DNA from: Mucilaginibacter aquaedulcis
GTDB lineage: Bacteria; Bacteroidota; Bacteroidia; Sphingobacteriales; Sphingobacteriaceae
DNA: 64,000 nucleotides
Reading direction: 5' to 3'
Assembly (NCBI RefSeq): GCF_030409325.1
Contig: NZ_JAUFPR010000008.1
Location: 248,001 to 312,000, forward strand
Position 1 is the stretch's first letter; every line of letters begins with the position of its first letter. The notes beneath the pieces were generated by a model, which worked only from the letters and a program-made list of their open reading frames with translations, was not told the DNA's origin and made no database searches. Positions 7,959 to 16,408 of the stretch are shown here, piece after piece. The position numbers and the translations under genes were made by a program.

Positions 7959-8598
7959 TTTTTTAAAAGATTTGGCAGCTAATAATAACCGTGAATGGTT
8001 TTTAGACAATAAAGACCGTTATGATAAGGCCCGTGAAAATGTAATTGAATTTACAGGACAGCTGTTGAAAACCATGCATAAAATAGATCCGGGAATTGAC
8101 GAAGCGCTTGATCCTAAAAAATGCGTAATGCGCATATACCGCGATATCCGTTTCAGCAAAAATAAAACACCGTATAAAAATAACTTCGGCATTAGCTTAC
8201 CCACCACAGGTTTAAGGCCCGGCGGTGCCGAATACTACCTGCAGATACAGCCTGATAACTCTTTCATTGGCGGAGGTTACTGGATGCCCGAAGCAGCGCA
8301 CTTAAAAGCGATACGCCAGGAAATTGATTATAATGCCCATGATTTGCGGCAGATAATTGATGATAAAGAATTTATTAAGCTATTTGGCGATTTTAAGCAG
8401 CAGGAGCAACTCAAATCTGTTCCGAAGGGGTATGAGCCCGATAATGAAAACATCGACTTGCTGAAGCTAAAAAGCTTTGTAGCCTGGCATAAAATAACCG
8501 ATAAGGATATCATTAAAAAAGATGCGCCAACAGAGATCGCCGAAGTGTGCAGCCGTATATACCCGCTTAATGTTTTTTTAAGAAATGCACTTGCATAG
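7936..8598 (+). CDS. DUF2461 (TIGR02453) family protein
   Basis: A 220-residue cytoplasmic protein matching the DUF2461 family: an N-terminal FLKDLAANNNREWFLDNKDRY-like helix region and the core stretch RIYRDIRFSKNKTPYKNNFG (residues 65-84), typical of the family. No signal peptide or membrane segment is seen. The biochemical role is unknown. It overlaps DUF983 upstream, and its 3' end is followed closely by the OmpA-like lipoprotein gene, so the three may be co-transcribed. Confidence 0.9.
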   Translation: MIHQESLDFLKDLAANNNREWFLDNKDRYDKARENVIEFTGQLLKTMHKIDPGIDEALDPKKCVMRIYRDIRFSKNKTPYKNNFGISLPTTGLRPGGAEYYLQIQPDNSFIGGGYWMPEAAHLKAIRQEIDYNAHDLRQIIDDKEFIKLFGDFKQQEQLKSVPKGYEPDNENIDLLKLKSFVAWHKITDKDIIKKDAPTEIAEVCSRIYPLNVFLRNALA

Positions 8599-8620
8599 TA
8601 CAGATAAACCCAATATTACA

Positions 8621-9427
8621 ATGAAGATTACTTATTATTTGTTGGCCGTAGCTATGTGTCTTACTTTTTACTCCTGTAAGATCATGTCGCCGAAGGCTTA
8701 CAAAGCTTTAATTGCCCAGCGCGACTCACTTACCACCCGTACAGAAAATTTAGAAACACAGGTTTTTCAGTTAAAGGCCGATACTATGCGCCTTAACCGT
8801 GAACTGGCCAACTTGCGAAATAACAACAGCGCGCTGAACAGTAACCTGAGCACGAGCTCATCAAAATTAAAACGTTTAGCTGCCGATCTGGAAAAAAGGG
8901 AGGCCCGCCTAAAGGAAGTAGAAGATATTTTACGTAAACGCGATGAAGCGGCCAACGCGCTTAAAAACAAATTGCAACAGGCATTATTAGGCTTTCAGCA
9001 AAGCGGCCTGAGTGTAGATATCCGTAACGGCAAGGTGTATGTATCGCTGGCCGATAAACTATTGTTCCCGTCGGGCAGTATTGTTATTGACGATAAGGGT
9101 AAAGCAGCATTGAAACAGCTGGCTGCAGTGCTTAATAAAGAACCGGATATTAATATGGCCATTGAAGGTCATACAGATGATAAAAAGGTATTGAACCTGG
9201 GCCAGATCAAGGATAACTGGGATTTGAGTGTGCTGCGTGCAACATCAGTTACCCGTTACCTTACCGAAACCGAAAAGGTTGATCCGCACAGATTAACCGC
9301 CACCGGTAAAGGCGAGTTTCAACCAATTGACCCGGCCCCAACCAATGAGGCCCGTGCTAAAAACCGCCGGATAGAAATTGTGTTGACACCGAAATTGGAT
9401 GAGTTGTATAACCTCATCACCAAGTAA
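8621..9427 (+). CDS. OmpA-family peptidoglycan-binding lipoprotein
   Basis: A 268-residue envelope protein. The chosen ATG gives a lipoprotein signal with a lipobox ending at Cys19 (FYSC); an earlier in-frame ATG at 8585 would add 12 polar residues and overlap DUF2461. Residues about 35-130 form a coiled coil rich in Leu, Arg and Glu. The C-terminal about 120 residues are an OmpA-like domain with EGHTDD, the DNWDLSVLRA stretch and NRRIEIV, which bind diaminopimelate in peptidoglycan. It probably tethers the outer membrane to the wall. A strong terminator follows at 9430. Confidence 0.92.
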   Translation: MKITYYLLAVAMCLTFYSCKIMSPKAYKALIAQRDSLTTRTENLETQVFQLKADTMRLNRELANLRNNNSALNSNLSTSSSKLKRLAADLEKREARLKEVEDILRKRDEAANALKNKLQQALLGFQQSGLSVDIRNGKVYVSLADKLLFPSGSIVIDDKGKAALKQLAAVLNKEPDINMAIEGHTDDKKVLNLGQIKDNWDLSVLRATSVTRYLTETEKVDPHRLTATGKGEFQPIDPAPTNEARAKNRRIEIVLTPKLDELYNLITK

Positions 9428-9429
9428 AA

Positions 9430-9465
9430 ACAAAAGGGGCGCTTTGGAAAAAGCGCCCCTTTTGT
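9430..9465 (+). terminator. Intrinsic terminator of the oxidase-cluster/OmpA region
   Basis: A perfect 15-bp stem (ACAAAAGGGGCGCTT with its complement) around a 6-base loop, followed by T-rich sequence, directly downstream of the OmpA-like gene. The A-rich 5' arm and T-rich 3' arm would allow use from both strands. Confidence 0.92.
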
Positions 9466-9469
9466 TTTA

Positions 9470-9697
9470 AAGCCGTAATCCTGAACTTGTTTCAAGATCT
9501 CTCAAGCTGAGTTAACGTCTTGTTTATAATTGTCTTGTGGGGTGCCGAAATAAATTCGGCATGACGAAAATTGTAATGCTTTGCAGTCTCAAGCCCGCTA
9601 TGTGAGCAATCTTTTGATAGCCTGTCATCCTGAGCTTGTCGAATGATCGTGAGCAGAGGCCTACCCACCATGCTTCGGGAGGCTCAGCATAACATCC
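9470..9697. repeat. Cluster of degenerate intergenic palindromic repeats
   Basis: Three related hairpin-like pieces lie in a row: a decayed copy at about 9477-9515, a GCCGAAATAAATTCGGC palindrome at 9544-9560 followed by ATGACG, and a clearer copy at 9621-9697 with arms CATCCTGAGCTTGTCGAA and TTCGGGAGGCTCAGCAT. Related copies occur at 56860-56930 and 63903-63972. No reading frame is supported here. Confidence 0.8.
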
Positions 9698-9707
9698 AGT
9701 TTATTAT

Positions 9708-10010
9708 TTACTCCACCGTTTCCATCAGGGTGTTGAACATCACAAACTTATCAGGAAACTGTTCCTGGTGTATCGCCTGAAACTTGTGCAGGTGGTTCAT
9801 ATAAAATTGCTGAAACTGCTGAATAGTATCGGCATTGTACTGAATGCAGTAGGTAACCCCTTCGTTAGGTGAATCGATAACGGTTAACATCTTGTACGAT
9901 TGAAAACAGCCCGTAGCCATTATAGCAGGTATTTGAACAGTTTTGATCCAGTTAAGCCATTCGTCGTGAATGCTTTCTTCAATTATTATAGTGTCGTTAT
10001 ATACAATCAT
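9708..10010 (-). CDS. DUF4286 family protein
   Basis: A 100-residue protein with the look of the DUF4286 dimeric alpha/beta-barrel family: an N-terminal strand MIVYNDTIIIEESI, a W-x-x-W pair (residues 18-21), and a central TYCIQY strand. No signal peptide. The role is unknown; the fold suggests a small ferredoxin-like dimer. It is a single gene on the minus strand between a repeat cluster and an inverted repeat. Confidence 0.85.
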   Translation of the reverse strand: MIVYNDTIIIEESIHDEWLNWIKTVQIPAIMATGCFQSYKMLTVIDSPNEGVTYCIQYNADTIQQFQQFYMNHLHKFQAIHQEQFPDKFVMFNTLMETVE

Positions 10011-10017
10011 GGTGATG

Positions 10018-10025
10018 CAAAAGTA
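10018..10025 (-). promoter_or_regulatory. Candidate -7 element for the DUF4286 gene
   Basis: On the minus strand the sequence is TACTTTTG, a full match to TAnnTTTG, 7 bases before the start codon. No good -33 TTG is visible. It predicts a very short leader. Confidence 0.4.
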
Positions 10026-10033
10026 ATTAATTA

Positions 10034-10141
10034 GTTCATTGGTTTAGTTGTTCATTGGTTCATTGGTGAAAAGCCCATAATCATCCTTTAAATCTCAAAT
10101 AATGCAACAATAAACTAATGAACAAGTAGAACCAATGAACC
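10034..10141. repeat. Inverted repeat with GTTCATTGG units
   Basis: The left arm (10034-10068) holds three GTTCATTGG-like units; the right arm (about 10111-10141) is a near reverse complement with two such units, separated by about 42 bases. It lies between DUF4286 and the 3' end of the TPR gene. The layout resembles the GTGAGTGG repeat at 2130-2209: short units arranged as facing arms. Confidence 0.7.
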
Positions 10142-10144
10142 AGA

Positions 10145-11956
10145 TCAAGAATCCGCTTTATCACCTCGCAATAGCCTGAAACGCTTGCGAGCCTCATTAA
10201 TCCAGAGGCTGCCGGGGTAGGTGGTGATGATTTTTTCGTACCATATTTTGGCGCTGGCTTTATCATTGAGGCGATTATCGTAAATATCACCCAGCATAAA
10301 AACAGCGTCGTCTGCCCACAGATCATTAGGATGATCATCGGCGATTTTCTTTAACAGAGGCACAGCATCCGAGTAGCTTTTTTGCTGGATCAATATCCTT
10401 GATTTTGACATCAGAATATCATCGCTGAGGCTGTTGTTAGGATATTTCTTATCAATACTATCCAGGGTAATTAATGCCTTGTCAGGGCGTTCGGCAAAAA
10501 TTTGCAGATCAGCCCGCGCATAGGTTTTTAAAGCACCTCCGGTGCTGTCGGCCGCGGTATTATCTTCAATCAATAGCAACAGATTAAGCGCATCATTGGC
10601 AATCAATTGCGATGTAGCTGCTTTAAGTACATCAAGCTGCCCTTTGGCCCAGGTAAAATCACCAGTATAGTAGGCCAGCTTGGCATTGCGGAACTTAGCA
10701 TCCTGGTTAATATCGGTATTGGGGAAATCTTTTTCAACCTGGCTGTACAGCAGGGTAGCCTCCCAGGGCTGATTGTTGATCAGGTATATATCACCCAGGT
10801 CAAGCTTGCAGGATGCCAGCAATTCGGGCCTGATGTTAGGTATGGTTACGGCGCTTTCCAAAAGCTTTTGAGCCTCTGCCAATTTATGCAGCTTAAATGT
10901 TTGTAGCTGTGCCAGCTTTTGCATGGCGAAAACAGTGCTGTTGCTTCGCCCAAATTCGGTAAGCAGGTCGGTATAATCCTGCTCCAGACCAAGCAGATCG
11001 GCCTGCACATATTTGCCCGATGTTACCTTTAAATTTTTGGTATTAATAAGCTCAATTTTTGCAGGAATATACAGGGGCAGGGTTTTGCCTTTGCTGATAA
11101 TAAAATCGTAGCCACGAATAGCGGTATCATAAGCCTCGTTAGCGGTTAGTGTTCGGCAAAGTTCAAAAATGCTGTTGCCGTCGTCATTTTGCCTGCGGCT
11201 TAACGCAAGCGATTGGTTAAGGGCAAGGTCAAATTCCTTTTGCTGCATGTATTGCCAAGTAAGCAATTCGGTATAAATGATCTGCTGCGGGTCTTTCTGT
11301 ATGCGACGAAGAAGGGCGCTTTTTAGCATATTATAATCAGCATCTCCCTCAAATACGGTAGCAAAAGCGTTTTCGGCCTGGGTAATAAAATTTGGATTAG
11401 TAGGCAAAAAATTAAGGTATTCTTCGGTAAGGGAGGCTTTATCTCTTTTAAACCGGTAAAGGTTTATGAGCTCATAGGTAAAGGCATCATTGCTGTTGAG
11501 TATTTTACGGCCCTGTAAAAATATTTTGATGGCATAATCAAGGTTTGATCCCTGGTAAAACTGCCCGGCAAGCATGGCAATTTCATTACGATCAGCAGGG
11601 AGATTCTTGATCAGATCATCATATATAGCATCGGCTTTGTTCTGGTTGCCCTGTTGGGTGTAAATGGTGCCCAGTAAAATAGGGTACTGATGCTCGTTAG
11701 GGTGTTTGCGGATCAGTTTTTTAACGGTGCTTTCGGCCTCATCAAACTTTTTAAGGTTCAGCAGCGTACTAACGTAATAGGAGTAGTAAACCTCGTTATT
11801 TTGACGGTATAGTTTCTGGTATATATCAAGTGCCTTCTGTGGTTCGCCATTAGTGTTGTATTGCTTGGCCAGCTGCAGGTCGCTATCGCTATCCTGTGCA
11901 AAAAGCCTGGTGCTTGTTATAAAAGCAAGAATAATAACACTGATTATAGCCCTCAT
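10145..11956 (-). CDS. Periplasmic tetratricopeptide repeat protein
   Basis: A 603-residue protein with a signal peptide ending at LFAQ (about residue 21), then a nearly all-helical array of TPR-like units (for example NEPQKALDIYQKLY, FDEAESTVKKLI and, near the C-terminus, SYSDAVPLLKKIADDHPNDL and ASAKIWYEKIITTYPGSLW). TPR arrays bind other proteins; the final units resemble the gliding/assembly-type TPR of outer-membrane factors. No enzymatic domain was seen. It stands alone on the minus strand. The exact partner is unknown. Confidence 0.9.
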   Translation of the reverse strand: MRAIISVIILAFITSTRLFAQDSDSDLQLAKQYNTNGEPQKALDIYQKLYRQNNEVYYSYYVSTLLNLKKFDEAESTVKKLIRKHPNEHQYPILLGTIYTQQGNQNKADAIYDDLIKNLPADRNEIAMLAGQFYQGSNLDYAIKIFLQGRKILNSNDAFTYELINLYRFKRDKASLTEEYLNFLPTNPNFITQAENAFATVFEGDADYNMLKSALLRRIQKDPQQIIYTELLTWQYMQQKEFDLALNQSLALSRRQNDDGNSIFELCRTLTANEAYDTAIRGYDFIISKGKTLPLYIPAKIELINTKNLKVTSGKYVQADLLGLEQDYTDLLTEFGRSNSTVFAMQKLAQLQTFKLHKLAEAQKLLESAVTIPNIRPELLASCKLDLGDIYLINNQPWEATLLYSQVEKDFPNTDINQDAKFRNAKLAYYTGDFTWAKGQLDVLKAATSQLIANDALNLLLLIEDNTAADSTGGALKTYARADLQIFAERPDKALITLDSIDKKYPNNSLSDDILMSKSRILIQQKSYSDAVPLLKKIADDHPNDLWADDAVFMLGDIYDNRLNDKASAKIWYEKIITTYPGSLWINEARKRFRLLRGDKADS

Positions 11957-11961
11957 CTGTT

Positions 11962-11969
11962 CAAAAATA
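11962..11969 (-). promoter_or_regulatory. Candidate -7 element for the TPR gene
   Basis: The minus strand reads TATTTTTG, a TAnnTTTG match, 5 bases before the ATG. There is no obvious -33 element. It would give a near-leaderless transcript. Confidence 0.35.
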
Positions 11970-12109
11970 ATGATTTAATTTTTAATGGTTTAAGCAGATC
12001 ATGTAATTGTTAATACAACGTTATAAGCGGGTAAAATTGTAGTGACATTTTGATAACGTTGAGTTATTTGACGTATTTTGACCAGATTAGTAAAATGGGG
12101 CAATTTTAT

Positions 12110-14005
12110 ATGCTTGGCCAGTTTAAATATCTTTTAGCAGTTGCTTTTATCCTAACCTTGTTTTCCTGCAAGAATAAAGTTAGACAGATACCTATTGTCG
12201 ATTTTTTCAGGACCCCTGAAAAAAGCTTTTATAAAATATCTCCCGATGGTAAGTACGTATCTTACTTAAAGCCATATAAGGATAAGCAAAACCTTTTCAT
12301 ACAATCGCTGGCAGATGGTAAGGAGCATATGGCCACTTCATTCAATGATTACTCCATAAGGCCCGATTATTTCTGGACGTATAATGACCAGCTTGTATTT
12401 AGCCAGGATGTTATTGATTTTGATAGTTTGAAAATGTACGCCATGGATGTGCCAACCAATAAAAAGCGGATCATTATGGCGCAGGCAAAGGTAAGGGTGA
12501 GTTTGCTTAACCGTAATAAGCAACAGCCTGATATGATCACGATTAAGATGAATAAGCGCGATCCTGCTAATTTTGATATTTATAAGCTTAACATAAATAC
12601 CGGCGAACTAAAACCTTACCTCGTAAATCCGGGTAACATTACCGAGTGGTTTCCTGACGCTGATGGTAAAATACGGCTGGTAAAGGCATCAGATGGCGTA
12701 AATGAAACCATTTTATACCGGCCCGATGATAGTACACCCTTTAAGCCAATCATTGAAAATAATTTTAAAAACTCGGTTAAGCCTGTTGCCTTTACGGGGG
12801 TAAAAAATTATTTCTACGCCCTATCTAACGTTAACCGTGATAAAACCGCCCTGGTTGAAATTAATGCTGAGGACGGTAAAGAACAAAAAACAATATTTAG
12901 CTGCAACAAAGCTGATGTATTGTATGTTGAATATTCAAAAAATAAACACCGGGTTGAGTTTGCCTCATGGGAAGAGGCGAAACCCCATAAACATTTTTTA
13001 GCGCCCGATATTGAACGCATATACCATAACCTGCAGCAACGCCCGCAATTGATGGGTAATGAAATAAAGGTGGTAGACCGTGACAGCGCCGAAAACAAGT
13101 ACATTTTAAATACTTATACAGATCGTAATCCGGGTTCATATTATTTGTATGAAAGCACTACAGATAAGCTGACCAAACTTGGCGATATGAATTCAAGTTT
13201 GAAACCCGAGGAATTATGCTCCATGAAACCGGTGGCTTATAAGGCACGGGATGGTTTACTGATCAATGGGTATTTAACATTGCCGCAGGGCGATAAACGA
13301 TCAAACTTGCCCATGGTTGTGATGCCACATGGCGGTCCCTGGACTCGTGACTCCTGGGGCTATGATGAGCAGGTACAATTTTTGGCTAACCGGGGCTACG
13401 CTGTTTTCCAGGTTAATTACCGCGGATCAACAGGATATGGAAAGGCTTTCAGGAGTGCAGGATTTAAGCAGGTAGGCGGTAAAATACAGGATGATATTAC
13501 CGATGGCGTAAATTGGCTCATAAACCAAAAAATAGCCAACCCTAAAAAAATAGCTATTTTTGGTGGTGGTTTTGGTGGTTTTTCGGCTTTATACGGTGTG
13601 TCATTTCACCCGGGGCTTTACAATTGTGCGGTTGTACAATATGGGTTGATCAACTTTTTCACCTATATAAAAGATGCTCCGCCGTTTTTGAAGCCATATT
13701 TAAAAATGACCTATGAAATGGTTGGAAACCCAGAAACGGATGCTGACCAGCTAAGGGCTATTTCACCGGTATTTCATACAGATAAAATAAAAGTACCGTT
13801 AATTATTTTTCAGGGAGCAAAGGATCAGCGTGCAAATATTAGTGAGTTAAACCAGTTTGTGCGCGAGTTGCGCAAAAAAAATGTTGATGTGAAATACTTC
13901 TTAAAACCTAACGAGCGCGCCTTTTTCAGAAGTGAACATACTCGCATGGAAATGTACGCCGAGATAGAAAAATTCCTGGAAAGTAATATGCGGGTTAAAC
14001 CTTAA
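12110..14005 (+). CDS. S9 prolyl-oligopeptidase-like lipoprotein, catalytic Ser and His missing
   Basis: A 631-residue protein with an N-terminal beta-propeller-like part and a C-terminal alpha/beta-hydrolase domain of peptidase family S9. The chosen ATG gives a lipoprotein signal with lipobox LFSC (Cys20); upstream in-frame starts at 12050 and 12095 would bury it. The nucleophile elbow, normally GGSYGG, reads G-G-G-F-G-G with Gly487 in place of Ser. The Asp of the triad is kept (GAKD, Asp572), but the His region, normally DEGHGF, reads N-E-R-A-F-F, putting Ala604 at the His. It should not be an active serine peptidase. It is followed 7 bp later by a histidine kinase gene. Confidence 0.92.
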   Translation: MLGQFKYLLAVAFILTLFSCKNKVRQIPIVDFFRTPEKSFYKISPDGKYVSYLKPYKDKQNLFIQSLADGKEHMATSFNDYSIRPDYFWTYNDQLVFSQDVIDFDSLKMYAMDVPTNKKRIIMAQAKVRVSLLNRNKQQPDMITIKMNKRDPANFDIYKLNINTGELKPYLVNPGNITEWFPDADGKIRLVKASDGVNETILYRPDDSTPFKPIIENNFKNSVKPVAFTGVKNYFYALSNVNRDKTALVEINAEDGKEQKTIFSCNKADVLYVEYSKNKHRVEFASWEEAKPHKHFLAPDIERIYHNLQQRPQLMGNEIKVVDRDSAENKYILNTYTDRNPGSYYLYESTTDKLTKLGDMNSSLKPEELCSMKPVAYKARDGLLINGYLTLPQGDKRSNLPMVVMPHGGPWTRDSWGYDEQVQFLANRGYAVFQVNYRGSTGYGKAFRSAGFKQVGGKIQDDITDGVNWLINQKIANPKKIAIFGGGFGGFSALYGVSFHPGLYNCAVVQYGLINFFTYIKDAPPFLKPYLKMTYEMVGNPETDADQLRAISPVFHTDKIKVPLIIFQGAKDQRANISELNQFVRELRKKNVDVKYFLKPNERAFFRSEHTRMEMYAEIEKFLESNMRVKP

Positions 14006-14012
14006 GCCCCAG

Positions 14013-15659
14013 ATGCCAGTACAAAAAAATGTTTACCGTAAAAATTTTTCGCTGATCATCATATTCCTGGTGCTTATATCGGTAACTTTTGTGGTTGCGC
14101 TTTTTGTATCATATAACCTTACCGCCAAATATGTAGAAAATGAGTTTGCCTCAAAAAAAATAGAAGTATTGGAGCAAACCATAAAACCGTACAACGATTT
14201 TTTCCAGAACAAGATACCTGAAATAACCTCGTACCAGGGTTTTTTAGATTCAACATCGGCGGCAAAGTATGCAGCCTCTGTTTTCCATGATTATGCCTTT
14301 TTGAAAAAGATTGTTTTTTATGATGTGCTGATAGGCAGTAAAATGCCAATAACGATCCGCAGAAATAATCTTGATATATCAGTGAAAGCCATATTCCAAT
14401 ATTGGTATCAGAATGGCAAGATATATAGTGCTCGTCAGAGCCGCCCGGCTGATGAGTCTGATTTTAAAGAGATGGGGGACAAGCTGAGCAACTTTATCGC
14501 TTTTTCAGATACTTCCCGTGTATCTACGCAGGATGAGCTGTTTAAAACGTTTTGGGATGTAAAACCCGATAAAATAACTTATACCAATATTTTAAGGCGC
14601 GAAGACATTAAAATATACCGTGAGCTGCAGCAGCGCGATAACATTACGTCAGCATCATATAAGCAAAATATGATGACCTTTCACCTTGACCCATATTTGC
14701 TGAAAGTTAAAAATACACGCCATGAGTTGTATCAGAGCGTATCTATACAGCCGGTGGTATATGATCCCATTGATAGCGAAGGCGGCAAACTGATCACCGA
14801 GGTATCATTCCCCGGAGCATTTTCTGATTATAAATTATTTTTTAGCTCGGGGCAAGGCTATTTAACCGCTGAAATTAATCGCAGGTTTATGCCTATTGGC
14901 GCGGTGGTGCTGTTAATATCGCTTTTCCTGGTGTTGATAGGCTGGCTCATTTACCGCAACCTCAATGTTAACATGAAGCTTTTTAAACTGCAGTATGATT
15001 TTATAAACAATTTTACGCATGAGTTTAAAACTCCGGTAAGTGTAATAAAAATAGCAGGCTCAAACTTACGTGGCGACGGTGAACTGACCGAAAGGCAGCG
15101 CAAGCACTATGGTAAAATATTAGATGAGGAAGCCGATAAACTCAACGAGCTCATGAACAAGTTGCTTTCATTTACGCAGCTTGAAAATAAATCTATCATT
15201 CTGAAAAAAGAGGAAATAGTTGTAGATGATTTTGTGAGCAGATATACTGATACCTTTAAAATAAAATACCCCGATTTTAAGCTGCATTGTAAGGTAAGCG
15301 GGGTACATACTTTTTATACAGATCCGGTATTGTTGGGTAGTGTATTTCAGAATTTGATTGAGAACGCCTACAAGTATTCGCACCCGCAAAAAAAGGAGCT
15401 CAATATTAATATTACACATAAGAAAGGAAATATCGTATTTTCATTTATTGATAGAGGGATAGGTATCCCCAAGGTAGAGTTGAATAATATTTTTAAAAAG
15501 TTTTACAGGATAGAAAATCAATATAACCAAAATGGAAGTGTAGGTTTGGGTTTGGCATTTTGTAAAGAACTGGTTAATTTTATGAATGGAGAAATAACTG
15601 TTCATAGTAAGGTTAACGAGGGTTCGGAATTTATAGTTACGCTTCCATACGAAAATTAA
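14013..15659 (+). CDS. Membrane sensor histidine kinase
   Basis: A 548-residue kinase with two membrane helices (about residues 10-32 and 288-312) flanking a periplasmic sensor of about 255 residues with no recognised fold. No clear HAMP domain is seen. The phosphoacceptor is His336 (FTHEFKTP), followed by an HATPase_c domain with NLIENAYKYS (N box), DRGIGIP (G1) and GSVGLGLA (G2). It lies between the pseudopeptidase lipoprotein and its response regulator, 3 bp from the latter. The architecture recalls RprX-type kinases of Bacteroidota. The signal is unknown; the neighbouring lipoprotein is a candidate sensory partner. Confidence 0.95.
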   Translation: MPVQKNVYRKNFSLIIIFLVLISVTFVVALFVSYNLTAKYVENEFASKKIEVLEQTIKPYNDFFQNKIPEITSYQGFLDSTSAAKYAASVFHDYAFLKKIVFYDVLIGSKMPITIRRNNLDISVKAIFQYWYQNGKIYSARQSRPADESDFKEMGDKLSNFIAFSDTSRVSTQDELFKTFWDVKPDKITYTNILRREDIKIYRELQQRDNITSASYKQNMMTFHLDPYLLKVKNTRHELYQSVSIQPVVYDPIDSEGGKLITEVSFPGAFSDYKLFFSSGQGYLTAEINRRFMPIGAVVLLISLFLVLIGWLIYRNLNVNMKLFKLQYDFINNFTHEFKTPVSVIKIAGSNLRGDGELTERQRKHYGKILDEEADKLNELMNKLLSFTQLENKSIILKKEEIVVDDFVSRYTDTFKIKYPDFKLHCKVSGVHTFYTDPVLLGSVFQNLIENAYKYSHPQKKELNINITHKKGNIVFSFIDRGIGIPKVELNNIFKKFYRIENQYNQNGSVGLGLAFCKELVNFMNGEITVHSKVNEGSEFIVTLPYEN

Positions 15660-15662
15660 AAT

Positions 15663-16355
15663 ATGAACAAAGAAATCAAAATTGCGCTGGTTGAAGATGA
15701 TGAAAACCTGCGTTTCCTGGTTGCAGAACGTTTACAATCTGAAGGATATAAAGTATTGGAAGCTGATAACGGTACTGATGCCGAGAATATAATACTGGAA
15801 GAACAGCCCGATATTGTTTTATTGGACTGGATGCTGCCCGGCCAGCCCGGATCGCAGGTATGTAACAATATCAGGGAAAAGGGATACGATAAACTGATCA
15901 TCATGATGACGGCCAAGGCCCAGGATGTTGATAAGATTGAAGCATACAATTTTGGCGTATCTGACTACATCACCAAGCCATTTAATATGGATGTTTTGGT
16001 AGCGATGATTGATAACAAGATCAAGTTTTCGTTAAACAGCGAAAAGCCAGAATCATACAGGTTTGCCAACATGGAGCACCTGCCAAATACCCACCTGTTG
16101 ATCAGGGATAACCGCAAAATTGAACTCACCATTCTGGAAAACAGGATATTGCTTTACTTTTTGAAAAATAAGAACAAAGTGATAAACCGCGAAGAACTGA
16201 TGATGGAGGTTTGGGGTTACAATGCCGATGTTAATACCCGTACCTTGGATATGCACATTGTACGTCTGCGTAAAAAAATTGAAACCAATGCCGATTCGCC
16301 TCAATACTTACAAACCGTTAGGGGCATAGGATATAAATTTGTTTATAATCAATAA
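15663..16355 (+). CDS. OmpR-family response regulator
   Basis: A 230-residue protein with an N-terminal receiver domain (acidic pair ED-DE near residues 11-14, phosphorylation Asp55 in LLDWMLPG, conserved Thr-Ala in MMTAKA, and Lys in TKPFN) and a C-terminal winged helix with NREELMMEVWG and VDTRT-like DVNTRTLDMHIVRLRKKIE. It would bind DNA as a dimer when phosphorylated by the kinase encoded 3 bp upstream. Targets cannot be read from this window. Confidence 0.95.
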   Translation: MNKEIKIALVEDDENLRFLVAERLQSEGYKVLEADNGTDAENIILEEQPDIVLLDWMLPGQPGSQVCNNIREKGYDKLIIMMTAKAQDVDKIEAYNFGVSDYITKPFNMDVLVAMIDNKIKFSLNSEKPESYRFANMEHLPNTHLLIRDNRKIELTILENRILLYFLKNKNKVINREELMMEVWGYNADVNTRTLDMHIVRLRKKIETNADSPQYLQTVRGIGYKFVYNQ

Positions 16356-16370
16356 CAAGCGCACTGTTTA

Positions 16371-16408
16371 TAAATACAACATAAGCCAAGTGGTTTGTGT
16401 TGTATTTA
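16371..16408. terminator. Bidirectional terminator between response regulator and LysE gene
   Basis: A 17-bp stem (TAAATACAACATAAGCC against GGTTTGTGTTGTATTTA, 15 of 17 positions matching, the others wobble) with a 4-base loop. The right arm overlaps the stop codon of the minus-strand gene. A/T-rich on both sides, it can serve both converging genes. Confidence 0.8.

Noticed and set aside
8585..8620. Earlier in-frame start of the OmpA-like lipoprotein
   Set aside because: It would place 12 polar residues before the lipoprotein signal and overlap the DUF2461 gene; the ATG at 8621 fits the signal.
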